From contig JANQOV010000034.1 of NCBI GenBank assembly GCA_028285645.1, forward strand, positions 1 to 50,063: a stretch of 50,063 nucleotides of DNA, in the 5' to 3' direction. Both the position numbers and the translations under genes were made by a program. Under the pieces are notes generated by a model, which ran no database searches, was not told where the DNA came from, and was given only the letters and a program-made list of their open reading frames with translations. The DNA is from Hyphococcus sp. (GTDB taxonomy: Bacteria > Pseudomonadota > Alphaproteobacteria > Caulobacterales > Parvularculaceae). Of this stretch, positions 17,727-26,278 are shown piece by piece (position 1 is the first letter of the stretch; the number at the start of each line of letters is the position of its first letter).

Positions 17727-18989
17727 ATGCGTATGTTGACGAGACGAGAGAGCTTACTTGGAACCGCCGCCGTCGCGTTTGCGGCGAATGCGGTTTCCAT
17801 TGCTTCTGCGGCGGCGCAAAGCGCACGCGGACGCAGCGCTGATGATGTAGCCCGGGACGAGTTGTTTTGGATGTCCGTCGCGCGCGCATACCGCCTCGAC
17901 GGGCGATGGATTATACTTAATGGCGGCGGCAACAATCCGCACCCCACTTCTGTTGTCGAGGCGCTCAGCCGGTTTAACGCGATGTCGTCAAGTGCGCCGC
18001 GTCCGCACAACTATACGCTTTGGGCGCGGATCAATAATCATCGCGAACGGTTAGCGAAGCTAATGGGCTGCGAGCCTGAAGAAGTCGCCATCACGCGGAA
18101 TACAACAGAAGGGCTGAACATTGTCGGATGGGGCTTATCGCTTAACGAAGGCGACGAAGTTCTGATGAGCGATGTTGACGACCGTTATGCGGGGAAAATA
18201 TTTGAGCAACGCGCTAATCGTCATGGCATTGTCGTGCGTCGCATCGAACTGCCAGTTGCGCCGACGGCGCGGCAAACCGTCAGACTATTCGAAGAGGCGA
18301 TGTCGCCTAGAACGAAGTTAGTAGTCGCCAGCCATCTTGCGGACGGCTGGGGCTATGTCTTGCCGATCCGGGAACTGTCGGATCTCGCGCATGACCGAGG
18401 CGCACAGCTCCTCGCCGACGGCGCCTTAAGTTTCGGGCAGTTTCCGGTCAGCATGAGAGAGCTCGGTTGCGATTACTTTGCCCCGTCTTTGCACAAATGG
18501 CCCAACGCGCCGCTTGGAACAGGCGCACTTTATGTCCGTCGCGATCGCCTTGAGGCGTTGTGGCCGCTTTACGGCGTCCGCCGCGATGCCGACGACATTC
18601 GTAAATTTGAGGACATCGGGACGCGCTGCGGTCCAACACTAGCGGCCATCGGTCAGGCGTTGGACTTTTATGAGCAACTTGGGCCAGAGCGGAAAGCGGC
18701 GCGCGTTCGATATCTCTTATCGCTCGTCATGGACAGTCTCGACAGGGTTCACGGCGTTCGCGTCATAACTGAACCAGACGCAAGAAAGCGATCGGGTCTT
18801 GCGCGAATCGTTATTGAAGGCGTTACTGGCGTCGACCTCACGCGCATGCTGCGTGAAGAATTTGATATCTACACTTACGGGAACATGCCTGGACCGAATG
18901 ACGGCGTTTACATTTCACCGAACGTGTTCAATTCCAGCGATCATATGGCGGCGTTTTCAAACGCAATCAAAGAAATCACCGCGCGGTAA
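17727..18989 (+). CDS. Tat-exported class V aminotransferase-like PLP enzyme (PvdN/isopenicillin N epimerase-like)
   Basis: The product is 420 residues. The N-terminus LTRRESLLGTAAVAFA has the twin-arginine and hydrophobic stretch of a Tat signal, with likely cleavage after ASAAAQ. The PLP lysine is Lys257 in SLHKWPNAPLG. An Asp in LLADGA and a nearby His/Trp shelf fit fold type I class V enzymes. Export of a folded PLP enzyme is rare. The known case is PvdN/PtaA, which edit pyoverdine in the periplasm of Pseudomonas. By analogy this enzyme may modify an exported small molecule. It begins one base after the MerC-like stop and is followed by an ABC system, which fits a small-molecule pathway. 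No peptide synthetase is in the window. Confidence 0.78.
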   Translation: MRMLTRRESLLGTAAVAFAANAVSIASAAAQSARGRSADDVARDELFWMSVARAYRLDGRWIILNGGGNNPHPTSVVEALSRFNAMSSSAPRPHNYTLWARINNHRERLAKLMGCEPEEVAITRNTTEGLNIVGWGLSLNEGDEVLMSDVDDRYAGKIFEQRANRHGIVVRRIELPVAPTARQTVRLFEEAMSPRTKLVVASHLADGWGYVLPIRELSDLAHDRGAQLLADGALSFGQFPVSMRELGCDYFAPSLHKWPNAPLGTGALYVRRDRLEALWPLYGVRRDADDIRKFEDIGTRCGPTLAAIGQALDFYEQLGPERKAARVRYLLSLVMDSLDRVHGVRVITEPDARKRSGLARIVIEGVTGVDLTRMLREEFDIYTYGNMPGPNDGVYISPNVFNSSDHMAAFSNAIKEITAR

Positions 18990-19018
18990 GTTTCGCGTCA
19001 ATCAATAGCGAGGGTCTG

Positions 19019-19756
19019 ATGCTTGAAGCAAGAAATCTTACAAAAAAATTCGACTCCTTAACCGCGCTTGATCAGCTAAATCTTACCGTCGAAACAGGGG
19101 ATGTTGTTTGCCTTCTTGGCGCTAATGGCGCGGGAAAGACAACGACGATTAACCTGTTTCTCGGTTTTTTAGAACCTTCATCTGGCAGCGCAATCGTCGA
19201 TGGGTTGGTCGTCGCCGATGCGCCGCTCGAAACGAAAAAACACCTCGCTTACATTCCAGAGCAAGTCGCGCTCTATCCGCAGCTCTCCGGCGTAGAAAAC
19301 TTAGACTACTTTCTTCGGCTGTCCGGGATTCGCAAATCGCGCAGCCAGTTGATCTCTATTCTCAGTGAGGCGGGCCTTGACGAGGAAGCTGCAGGCCGGC
19401 GCGCATCGTCATATTCGAAAGGCATGCGGCAGAAAGTCGGGATCGCCATTGCGTTGGCGAAGGATGCAAAGGCGCTTCTGCTCGATGAGCCGCTTTCAGG
19501 CCTTGACCCTTCGGCTGCGAACGCGTTGTGCGGTTCGTTGCGCCAACTTCGCGATGAAGGGCGCGCGATCCTTATGGCGACCCATGATGTCTTTCGAGCA
19601 AAAGAAATCGGCACTCGTATTGGCATGATGAAAGCGGGAAAGTTGGTCAACACGCTTACTGCAGCGTCATTGGATGCTAGCGAGATTGAACGGATTTATC
19701 TGGCGCACATGCATGACGACAATCTTGACGATGCGGCGACAGGAGCAGCCGCATGA
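19019..19756 (+). CDS. ABC transporter ATPase, ABC-2 type
   Basis: The product is 245 residues. Walker A is GANGAGKTT at residues 34-42, the signature is SYSKGMRQKV near residue 133, Walker B is ALLLDEPLSGLD, and the switch His is in MATHD. The YSKGM form of the signature is typical of ATPases paired with ABC-2 export permeases. It overlaps the first DUF3526 permease by four bases (ATGA at 19753-19756). The two permeases downstream should be its membrane partners. Confidence 0.9.
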   Translation: MLEARNLTKKFDSLTALDQLNLTVETGDVVCLLGANGAGKTTTINLFLGFLEPSSGSAIVDGLVVADAPLETKKHLAYIPEQVALYPQLSGVENLDYFLRLSGIRKSRSQLISILSEAGLDEEAAGRRASSYSKGMRQKVGIAIALAKDAKALLLDEPLSGLDPSAANALCGSLRQLRDEGRAILMATHDVFRAKEIGTRIGMMKAGKLVNTLTAASLDASEIERIYLAHMHDDNLDDAATGAAA

Positions 19757-21168
19757 TCAGCACAGTTGTTGGAAAAGAGATTAAGACCTATCTGCGCAGC
19801 GGCGTTTTTCTCAGTCTTGCGGTCGCGATGGTTGCGCTTGCCGTCGCCGCCGCGGCTTTATCTACGCAGCGGATCGCAACCTTCGAGCGCGAGCGTATCG
19901 CCGCAGAGGCAGTCGATCGTGATGTTTGGGACGGTCAGGGCGAGCGCAATCCCCATGCCGCGGCGCATTTTGCGCGATACGCTTTCAAGCCGGTTCCGCG
20001 TCTTGCAGCATTTGACCCAGGCGTTACCGATCATGCAGGCATCGCGCTTTGGATGGAGGCGCACTACCAGAACCCTGCGGTGTTCAGACGCGCCGAAGAC
20101 CTTGGCGATGCAGGTCGCATGGCGAATTTGTCGCCTGCCTGGATACTTCAATACGCCGCGCCGCTTTTCATTTTTCTTATCCTTTTCGCAGCGGTCGCCG
20201 GCGAGCGAGAGGCTGGCACCCTGCGCCAAATGGCGATGACCGGCCTGCGGCCGGAGGCGGTTTTCACTGCAAAACTGCTCGGCGCCGGCGCTGGCTTGGC
20301 GATCATTCTTGCGCCCGCGCTGATCGTGTCCACGCTGATGACCAGCAACGTTCAGGCGGAACCGGTCTTGCCTGACGGCGGCGCTCGCATCGTTGGCCTG
20401 AGTATTATCTATATCGCTTACGCGGCCGCAATCGGCGCGTTCGCTGTTGGCGTGTCGGCTTTCTTTGAAGAAAAACGTAATGCGTTGATCGCCCTTGTAG
20501 GGTTTTGGGCGGTGAGCTTCATGATGGTTCCGCGGCTTGCCGGCAGTATCGCTGCGACTGCTTACCCGCAACCGGACGCAAGTAGTTTGTCGAAGGAACT
20601 TGCTGACGCCGCTTCGGCAGCCAGAGGCGACGAGGCCTATCAGGAAGAGATACGTCAGGCGGTTCTTACAGAATACGGCGTTGAGACTGTTGAGGAGTTG
20701 CCCATCAACTATGGCGCTTATTCTCTACAGAAAAGCGAAGAATACGCGCATCCGCTTTTCGAGGCAATATACGCGCGCCTTGATGCGCTGCATGATGGCC
20801 AGGAGCGCATTTTAAAGTCTGCGTCGATGGTCTCTCCGGCAATGGCGGTGCAAAAACTATCTGCGGGCCTTGCGGGCGTTGACCGCATCCACCAACAAGC
20901 CTTTACGGCCGCCGCCGAAATCCACCGGCGTGAAACCGTCAAGATACTGAACGATGATCTTAAGCTGCACGGCGGCGGTCAGCAAAACTATGCTGCGGGT
21001 GAAATCCTCTGGCGTGAGATTAAGGATTTCACGTATACGCCTCCGCGCTACAAAGACATCGCGTCCAACTACGCCTTCAGTGCGTTTGTGTTCGCTTTCT
21101 ATCTTATTGGCAGCTTCTTCTTTGCCGCCTGGTCGGTAAAACGCGCGCACCAGAGGATCGCATCATGA
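19753..21168 (+). CDS. DUF3526 ABC-2 permease, first copy
   Basis: The product is 471 residues with the DUF3526 layout: one N-terminal helix (about 16-36), a long extracytoplasmic stretch, then three to four helices (about 135-155, 175-197, 210-235 and 245-265). A large second loop carries the conserved SPAMAVQKLSAGLAG segment, and a final helix lies at about 435-458. It overlaps the ATPase and the second permease by ATGA junctions, so all three are made together. The two permeases probably form a heterodimer. The cargo is unknown. Confidence 0.85.
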   Translation: MISTVVGKEIKTYLRSGVFLSLAVAMVALAVAAAALSTQRIATFERERIAAEAVDRDVWDGQGERNPHAAAHFARYAFKPVPRLAAFDPGVTDHAGIALWMEAHYQNPAVFRRAEDLGDAGRMANLSPAWILQYAAPLFIFLILFAAVAGEREAGTLRQMAMTGLRPEAVFTAKLLGAGAGLAIILAPALIVSTLMTSNVQAEPVLPDGGARIVGLSIIYIAYAAAIGAFAVGVSAFFEEKRNALIALVGFWAVSFMMVPRLAGSIAATAYPQPDASSLSKELADAASAARGDEAYQEEIRQAVLTEYGVETVEELPINYGAYSLQKSEEYAHPLFEAIYARLDALHDGQERILKSASMVSPAMAVQKLSAGLAGVDRIHQQAFTAAAEIHRRETVKILNDDLKLHGGGQQNYAAGEILWREIKDFTYTPPRYKDIASNYAFSAFVFAFYLIGSFFFAAWSVKRAHQRIAS

Positions 21169-22586
21169 TCAGTTCGCCAGTCTTTGCTCTCGAAAAAAGG
21201 CTTTTCATTTTTTCGATTCCCGGTTTTGCGATTGCTATCGCTGTGTTTGTGCTCGGGGCCGTCGCTGCAATCAACGGACAAACCGTCGTTCAAAGGTCCA
21301 TAGAGGCGCAGACGCAGTTTACTGACGCCGGCAATCAGACCGTCGAGGAATGGCGCGACGCATTGGTTGAAATTGAAGAAACTGGCGCTGCGCTGTCGCC
21401 GTTCGACGCCCGGCCGATGAACATTCGCATGCCTGCTGTCTTGCCGCCGGCGCCGCTGGCTGATTTCGCCCTCAGTGGAAACGACATGCACCCAACGACG
21501 ACAACGCTTATGGGTTGGGCGAACCCCGCAGACCTTTTTATCGAGTACGAGTTTTCCAATCCAACGCTCTCAAGCATCGGCGGGTTCGATTTCACTTTTC
21601 TCCTGGTTGTCTTGACACCGCTTATCATGATCGCCGCATCCTTTGATGTTTTGGCGGGAGATCGGGAGCGCGGCCGCGCCCGAATAATCGCCGCACAAGC
21701 AGGACATGTCGCGCCATCGGTTTGGAAGCGGCTTGCCTTGCGAAATCTGACAATCTGGATTTGCTTTGGTGCTATTACGGCAATAGCCGCCATGATCGCG
21801 CCGTCAGGGGTTTCGCTGCCCGTTCGCCTTTCTCACTTTGTTGTATGGTTCGCCGTTGCAGCAATCTATGGGCTCTTTTGGTTCGCGCTGATTGCGTTCG
21901 CTGCGGCGTATGTCAGGCGCAGCGAGACAGTCGCTGCTTCGTTATTTGCGGCTTGGGCGATATTCGTGTTCGCAGTTCCTGCTATCGGTGGCGCGCTCGC
22001 CGAAGCTGCTTACCCGCCGCCATCAAGGTTGGTATTTTTGTCCGAGATGCGCGAAGGCGAAGTGAAAGCCATACGAGAAACAGCTGAACTGACCGCAGGT
22101 TTCCTGGCGGATCATCCCGAAATGATTGAAAGCGATGAGGCGGTTCCCGGCTTTTACAGCTCAAACTTTCTCGCCAATCATGAGGCAGCCAAACGCACGA
22201 CGCCGGTGCTTGAGAAATTCAATCAGGCGCGCCAGCAACGCACGCGGCTTATCTCGAAATTGCAATTTCTTTCGCCGTCGATGATAGCGAATAACGCCCT
22301 CACCACAATTGCCGGCGGCGATATCGCGCGCAATATGGCGTTTCAGGAACAAGCGCGTGCGGCGTTGAACGACTTGTTTGAGCGCATCGGGCCGGCTGTT
22401 GTCGCCAAACAGCGCATTTCTGTTGCTGAGTTCGACTCGATACCTAGTTTTAATTTTCAAGACCGGTCGCTGAGCCAAAAAGTAGTCTCATTTACTGCGC
22501 CGCTTGTATTCTTGGTATTGATCAGCGCTGTATTGCTGTTTGCTGCGCAGCGGCGTTTACGCGCACCGTTGGAGACACTTCTTTAG
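21165..22586 (+). CDS. DUF3526 ABC-2 permease, second copy
   Basis: The product is 473 residues with the same helix plan as the preceding permease: an N-terminal helix near 13-33, a central cluster between about 140 and 280, and a final helix near 440-462. SPSMIANNALTTIAGGD in the second loop corresponds to SPAMAVQKLSAGLAG of its partner, which marks both as DUF3526. The sequences are otherwise far apart, so the duplication is old. The stop is two bases from the DUF418 start. Confidence 0.85.
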   Translation: MISSPVFALEKRLFIFSIPGFAIAIAVFVLGAVAAINGQTVVQRSIEAQTQFTDAGNQTVEEWRDALVEIEETGAALSPFDARPMNIRMPAVLPPAPLADFALSGNDMHPTTTTLMGWANPADLFIEYEFSNPTLSSIGGFDFTFLLVVLTPLIMIAASFDVLAGDRERGRARIIAAQAGHVAPSVWKRLALRNLTIWICFGAITAIAAMIAPSGVSLPVRLSHFVVWFAVAAIYGLFWFALIAFAAAYVRRSETVAASLFAAWAIFVFAVPAIGGALAEAAYPPPSRLVFLSEMREGEVKAIRETAELTAGFLADHPEMIESDEAVPGFYSSNFLANHEAAKRTTPVLEKFNQARQQRTRLISKLQFLSPSMIANNALTTIAGGDIARNMAFQEQARAALNDLFERIGPAVVAKQRISVAEFDSIPSFNFQDRSLSQKVVSFTAPLVFLVLISAVLLFAAQRRLRAPLETLL

Positions 22587-22587
22587 A

Positions 22588-23805
22588 ATGTCCTTTAGCG
22601 CCCTGGATGCTGCACAAGCTACGACGGCGGCTCCGGTTCTACAGGCGGAGAGAATCCGTTCTCTCGATTTCCTCCGGGGTCTCGCCATCATTGGGATGCT
22701 GGTTGCGAATATCCCTTGGCATGCGGGCGACTCCATGTCTCGGCTGAGCGATCCTGACATCTCCAGCGTAGTGGCGTGGTTGGCGCAATATCTGGTTTTC
22801 GATCAACGCTTCATGCCAATGTTCGCGATGTTATTCGGCGCAGGCGCGTTGCTCTTGTCGTCTCGGCCAAGCGCGCCGTCGCTCTTTGCGTCATATTTCA
22901 TGACGCGAATGTTGGTTTTGTTTTTGCTCGGCGTCGCCCACGCCTATCTCCTTTGGCCTGGCGATATCCTCATCACTTACGCTGTCTGCGCGCCCTTTCT
23001 GCTATTGGCTTTAAACTGGAGTCCGAGCCGGCTCATAGTGATCGGCGTGTTTTTGAAGAGCATCAATCTCGTTTTCAATCAGTGGCCTGAGGTCTATGAA
23101 GAGACGCTAGAACGCGCCTTGTTCTCTTGGTGGGTGGACTATGGCGACGCCCCGTCCTCGATCGTTGAAGCTTACGCCGGCAACTATGGAGACTTGTTCG
23201 CCTATAACGCCTGGCGCAATCAGTTCATTCAGTGGACGGCGCTGCCATATTTCAGGATTTGGAACGCTTTAGGCTTCATGTTCATCGGCATGGCCCTGTT
23301 TAAACTTGGTGTTCTACAGGGTGCCCGCCCGCCGAAATTTTACCGTCGGATGATTGTCTTTGCTCTGGCTGTTGGTGCGCCGTTTGTCGTGTATGGCGTA
23401 TTTGCACGCATCGGCGCGAACCCCACGGTTGGTCCTTACCTTGGCTTCACACACGAATTGCCCTTGCGCAGCATCACCTTTCTCTTAGGCTGTGCGGTTT
23501 CTTCCTTCGCTGTTCTCGGCTGTGCGCATCTTTTCTTTCAACGATATGTTGGATCGGTAACAGCACCGATCGAGCGTGTGGGCCGGATGGCTTTGACAAA
23601 TTACCTGCTCCATTCAGTTGTTTTTCTGCTCGTATTTCACGTATTCAAAGTACTGCCGTTTGACGCGCTCGATCACGATGCGCTGTTCATGCTGGTGCTG
23701 ATGACCTGGGCGTTCCAGATCGCATTTAGCTGGATTTGGTTGTCACATTTCAAGCAAGGGCCTGTCGAGGCATTGTGGCGAAAGCTCACCGCGGCGATCG
23801 TTTGA
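22588..23805 (+). CDS. DUF418 membrane protein
   Basis: The product is 405 residues from ATG 22588, one base after the permease stop; GGAG lies 14 bases upstream. About ten helices are predicted. The N-terminal RIRSLDFLRGLAIIGMLVANI is the acyltransferase-3/DUF1624-like opening shared with DUF418. GRMALTNYLLHSV near the C-terminus is the DUF418 hallmark. The family is related to membrane acyltransferases, but its activity is not established. As the last gene of the operon it may modify or help move the cargo of the ABC system. Confidence 0.85.
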   Translation: MSFSALDAAQATTAAPVLQAERIRSLDFLRGLAIIGMLVANIPWHAGDSMSRLSDPDISSVVAWLAQYLVFDQRFMPMFAMLFGAGALLLSSRPSAPSLFASYFMTRMLVLFLLGVAHAYLLWPGDILITYAVCAPFLLLALNWSPSRLIVIGVFLKSINLVFNQWPEVYEETLERALFSWWVDYGDAPSSIVEAYAGNYGDLFAYNAWRNQFIQWTALPYFRIWNALGFMFIGMALFKLGVLQGARPPKFYRRMIVFALAVGAPFVVYGVFARIGANPTVGPYLGFTHELPLRSITFLLGCAVSSFAVLGCAHLFFQRYVGSVTAPIERVGRMALTNYLLHSVVFLLVFHVFKVLPFDALDHDALFMLVLMTWAFQIAFSWIWLSHFKQGPVEALWRKLTAAIV

Positions 23806-23934
23806 CTTGGTCCAAGTTGCGAAGTTAACCAGGCGCGCCAATTTAGCGCTATGGGCTTTTCGTCACTCTAACCTTATCTGAGTATTTCTGACGGGTTCGA
23901 GTCCGGCCAGGTCCGCCACTTTGTTGTTCTTTGA

Positions 23935-24122
23935 GAGGAATTTTCGTCCTAGCTAGGTCTGCAGGACGCGTCTTTGCAGGGCCTTAGAGAAAAATCGTTT
24001 TCGTAGACGAAGTGATGATCCGCATCCAGGATGGGTTCGGCCATAGTTGGGCGGCAGCCAAGCGGTCAGGCGCCGCCAATGAGCTCGCAAAACGCGCCGG
24101 AGCAGCATTGATCCATGCGGCT
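23935..24122 (+). pseudogene. Decayed fragment of an M28 peptidase gene
   Basis: The frame ending at TGA 24123-24125 encodes KIVFVDEVMIRIQDGFG and AAKRSGAANELAKRAG. These match KIVFVDEVMTRTQDGSG and VAKRSGAANEAAKRGA of the intact M28 protein at 774-2192. The homology continues upstream (LQDASLQGL against LQDAPLEGL) but in another frame, because the A-run near 23989-23995 is one base short. A TTG codon has become TAG at 23950-23952. Only about 60 codons remain and both ends are lost. It is therefore a non-functional remnant of a close paralogue, in opposite orientation to the intact gene. Confidence 0.85.
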
Positions 24123-24169
24123 TGATAACGCCAAGAATTCGCCCAGCAACCCCAAATATGACATCTATT

Positions 24170-24182
24170 GTACTTGTATCAC
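24170..24182. promoter_or_regulatory. Zur-like operator 1, phoX copy (left arm altered)
   Basis: GTACTTGTATCAC keeps the right arm of the 9979 palindrome, while the left arm has two changes. Confidence 0.4.
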
Positions 24183-24192
24183 ATAGTCGTCG

Positions 24193-24205
24193 TAGATTGT
24201 ATCTA
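24193..24205. promoter_or_regulatory. Operator-like site 2, phoX copy (perfect palindrome)
   Basis: TAGATTGTATCTA is an exact palindrome around the central G and lies 23 bp from site 1. It overlaps a possible -10 region, 42 bases before the phoX start codon. Confidence 0.45.
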
Positions 24206-24246
24206 TCCTGGCGCCGCCCAAGAGCATGTCGAAAGGAGGTCGTAGA

Positions 24247-26160
24247 GTGGACGCAAGCGAAAATCAGACGTCGAACCCGCGCATAGCAGCTGGAGCCTTA
24301 GCGATCAGCGAGATTATTGAAGCCCGATTATCACGGCGCGGTTTTCTCGGCGGTGCGGCCGCCGCCGCTGCAGTAGCAGGCTTTGGCTGCACAACAGGCC
24401 CTCAAGGCGCGCAAAGGGCGCGCGTAGCGCCAGAATTTTTGTTTTCTGAAATTGCGCGCGGCGCTGACGGTGATCATCACATACCAGAGGAGTATGCGGC
24501 AAACCTCGTACTGCGTTGGGGCGACGCCGTAACTCCCGATGCGCCGTCCTTCGATCCCCATCAACAAACGGCGGCGGCGCAGGAACGTCAGTTCGGCTAT
24601 AACAACGACTTTATCGGTTATTATCCCCTTGACGCGAGAGGCGCCGACAGCCGGCGCGGCCTGTTATGTGTGAACCACGAATTTACGTCGACGCGGCTTA
24701 TGTTCCCTGGGCTGACGGAACGGCGTCTTCTTTCGCAAGAAGAGTGCGAAGTGGAAATGGCCGCCCATGGCGGTACGGTCATCGAGATCGAAAAGGATCG
24801 GACAGGGGGCTGGCGACCTGTCGTGGTGTCGAAATACAATCGCCGCATCACCGCCGGCTCAACGCCAATCATGATCACCGGCCCGGCAGCGGGTTCCGAT
24901 CGGTTGAAAACTGAGGATGACCCAACCGGGCGAGAAGTCATCGGTACATTTAATAACTGCGCCGGGGGCGTCACGCCCTGGGGCACTTACTTGATGGCCG
25001 AAGAGAATTTCAATGGCTATTTTCTGGGTGAACTGGACTCTGACCACCCTGAAGCGGCAAATCACACGCGATACGGCGTTCCGGGCGGCTGGTATCAATG
25101 GGGGCGTTATTTCGATCGTTTCGACATATCGAAAACGCCCAATGAACCGAACCGCTATGGCTGGGTTGTCGAGGTTGATATTCTCGATGCGTCGTCAACG
25201 CCGAAAAAACGCACCGCGCTGGGTCGCTTTAAACATGAAGGCGCAGAAAGCGTTGTCGCCCCTGACGGCCGCGTCGTCCTTTACATGGGCGATGATCAAC
25301 GGTTCGACTACGTCTATAAGTTCGTGACTGCGCGCGCATTTGATGCCGATAATCGTGCGGCGAATCTCGACCTTCTTGATGACGGAACGCTTTACGTCGC
25401 CCGGTTTGAAGAAGACGGCGGGCTCGAATGGATGCCTTTGGTCTATGGCGCGGGACCGTTGACGTCAGAGAATGAGTTCTATTCCCAGGCGGATGTACTG
25501 ATTGAAACGCGCCGCGCCGCTGATCTTCTTGGCGCAACGCCAATGGATCGCCCTGAGGATGTCGAACCGGACCCTGCGTCGGGAAGGGTCTATCTCATGC
25601 TGACGAATAACGTCTTGCGCACGCCCGAACAGATCGACGCGGCCAACCCGCGCGCCAACAACCCCTTCGGACATATTATCGAGATCATCGAACCGGAGGG
25701 TGATTTCACGTCGACGCGTTCGCGCTGGGAAATTCTTGTGAGATGTGGCGATCCGGCGGACCCGCAAGCCGGCGCTGCATGGAACCCCCTGACAACTGAT
25801 AACGGATGGTTCGGCTCTCCCGACAATTGCGCTGTTGATCCTCACGGTCGGTTATGGGTTGCGACCGACGGCAATGAGGGGACGGGCGCCAATGACGGCC
25901 TTTGGGCAATTTCAACCGAGGGCGCCAAACGCGGAACTGGCCGCGCCTTCTTCCGCGCGCCAAATGGCGCGGAAGTCTGCGGGCCGCGCTTCACACCCGA
26001 TGGAAAGTCGCTCTTCCTGGCTGTCCAGCATCCAGGCGACGGCGAGGGCGCCAGCTTTGAAACGCCAACGACAAGGTGGCCTGATTTCGATGAAAAAACG
26101 CCGCCGCGCCCAAGCGTTGTCGCGATCCGCCGCAAGGATGGCGGTGACGTTGGCGCCTAA
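24247..26160 (+). CDS. phoX: PhoX-type alkaline phosphatase (DUF839), Tat-exported
   Basis: The GTG at 24247 is chosen because AAAGGAGGT ends six bases before it; this gives 637 residues. SRRGFLGGAAAAAAVAG is a Tat signal, possibly followed by a lipid-type Cys (GFGC). The DUF839 body has the PhoX signature NNCAGGVTPWGTYLMAEE with Cys238, known as an iron ligand in PhoX, and later acidic calcium-binding segments. PhoX uses iron and calcium, not zinc, and releases phosphate from organic esters in the periplasm. The promoter region is a duplicate of the zrg/DUF1826 control region, so expression may respond to zinc rather than, or as well as, phosphate. No Pho box was noticed. Some DUF839 members are not phosphatases, so the exact substrate is less sure. 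Confidence 0.85.
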   Translation: MDASENQTSNPRIAAGALAISEIIEARLSRRGFLGGAAAAAAVAGFGCTTGPQGAQRARVAPEFLFSEIARGADGDHHIPEEYAANLVLRWGDAVTPDAPSFDPHQQTAAAQERQFGYNNDFIGYYPLDARGADSRRGLLCVNHEFTSTRLMFPGLTERRLLSQEECEVEMAAHGGTVIEIEKDRTGGWRPVVVSKYNRRITAGSTPIMITGPAAGSDRLKTEDDPTGREVIGTFNNCAGGVTPWGTYLMAEENFNGYFLGELDSDHPEAANHTRYGVPGGWYQWGRYFDRFDISKTPNEPNRYGWVVEVDILDASSTPKKRTALGRFKHEGAESVVAPDGRVVLYMGDDQRFDYVYKFVTARAFDADNRAANLDLLDDGTLYVARFEEDGGLEWMPLVYGAGPLTSENEFYSQADVLIETRRAADLLGATPMDRPEDVEPDPASGRVYLMLTNNVLRTPEQIDAANPRANNPFGHIIEIIEPEGDFTSTRSRWEILVRCGDPADPQAGAAWNPLTTDNGWFGSPDNCAVDPHGRLWVATDGNEGTGANDGLWAISTEGAKRGTGRAFFRAPNGAEVCGPRFTPDGKSLFLAVQHPGDGEGASFETPTTRWPDFDEKTPPRPSVVAIRRKDGGDVGA

Positions 26161-26278
26161 CGCGGCTTAAACACAGCGCCCGCAATCGCGGCGCTGTTGT
26201 CAATTAATTTGGCAAACGCAATGATTGCGGCCATGCTGCGCGCAAACTCAACTAGCGCGCCTGAGAGGGGTGAATGTG

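Larger units (their letters stand above)
24122..24205. repeat. Duplicated bidirectional promoter, copy 2 (upstream of phoX)
   Basis: The 84 bases match 9931-10014 at 69 positions without gaps. The left part is the remnant of the first codons of the Zrg ATPase on the minus strand, now reading LGEFLALSS where the original reads RGEFVELSS and running into a stop. The right part holds both operator-like sites and faces phoX, in the place DUF1826 holds in copy 1. Confidence 0.85.
23806..24246. other. Scar region: gene fragments and captured promoter before phoX
   Basis: These 441 bases contain a tRNA-3'-end-like stretch (23893-23918), a decayed M28 gene fragment (about 23935-24122), an 84-bp duplicate of the zrg/DUF1826 promoter (24122-24205) and the strong phoX ribosome-binding site AAAGGAGGT (24232-24240). 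Confidence 0.7.
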
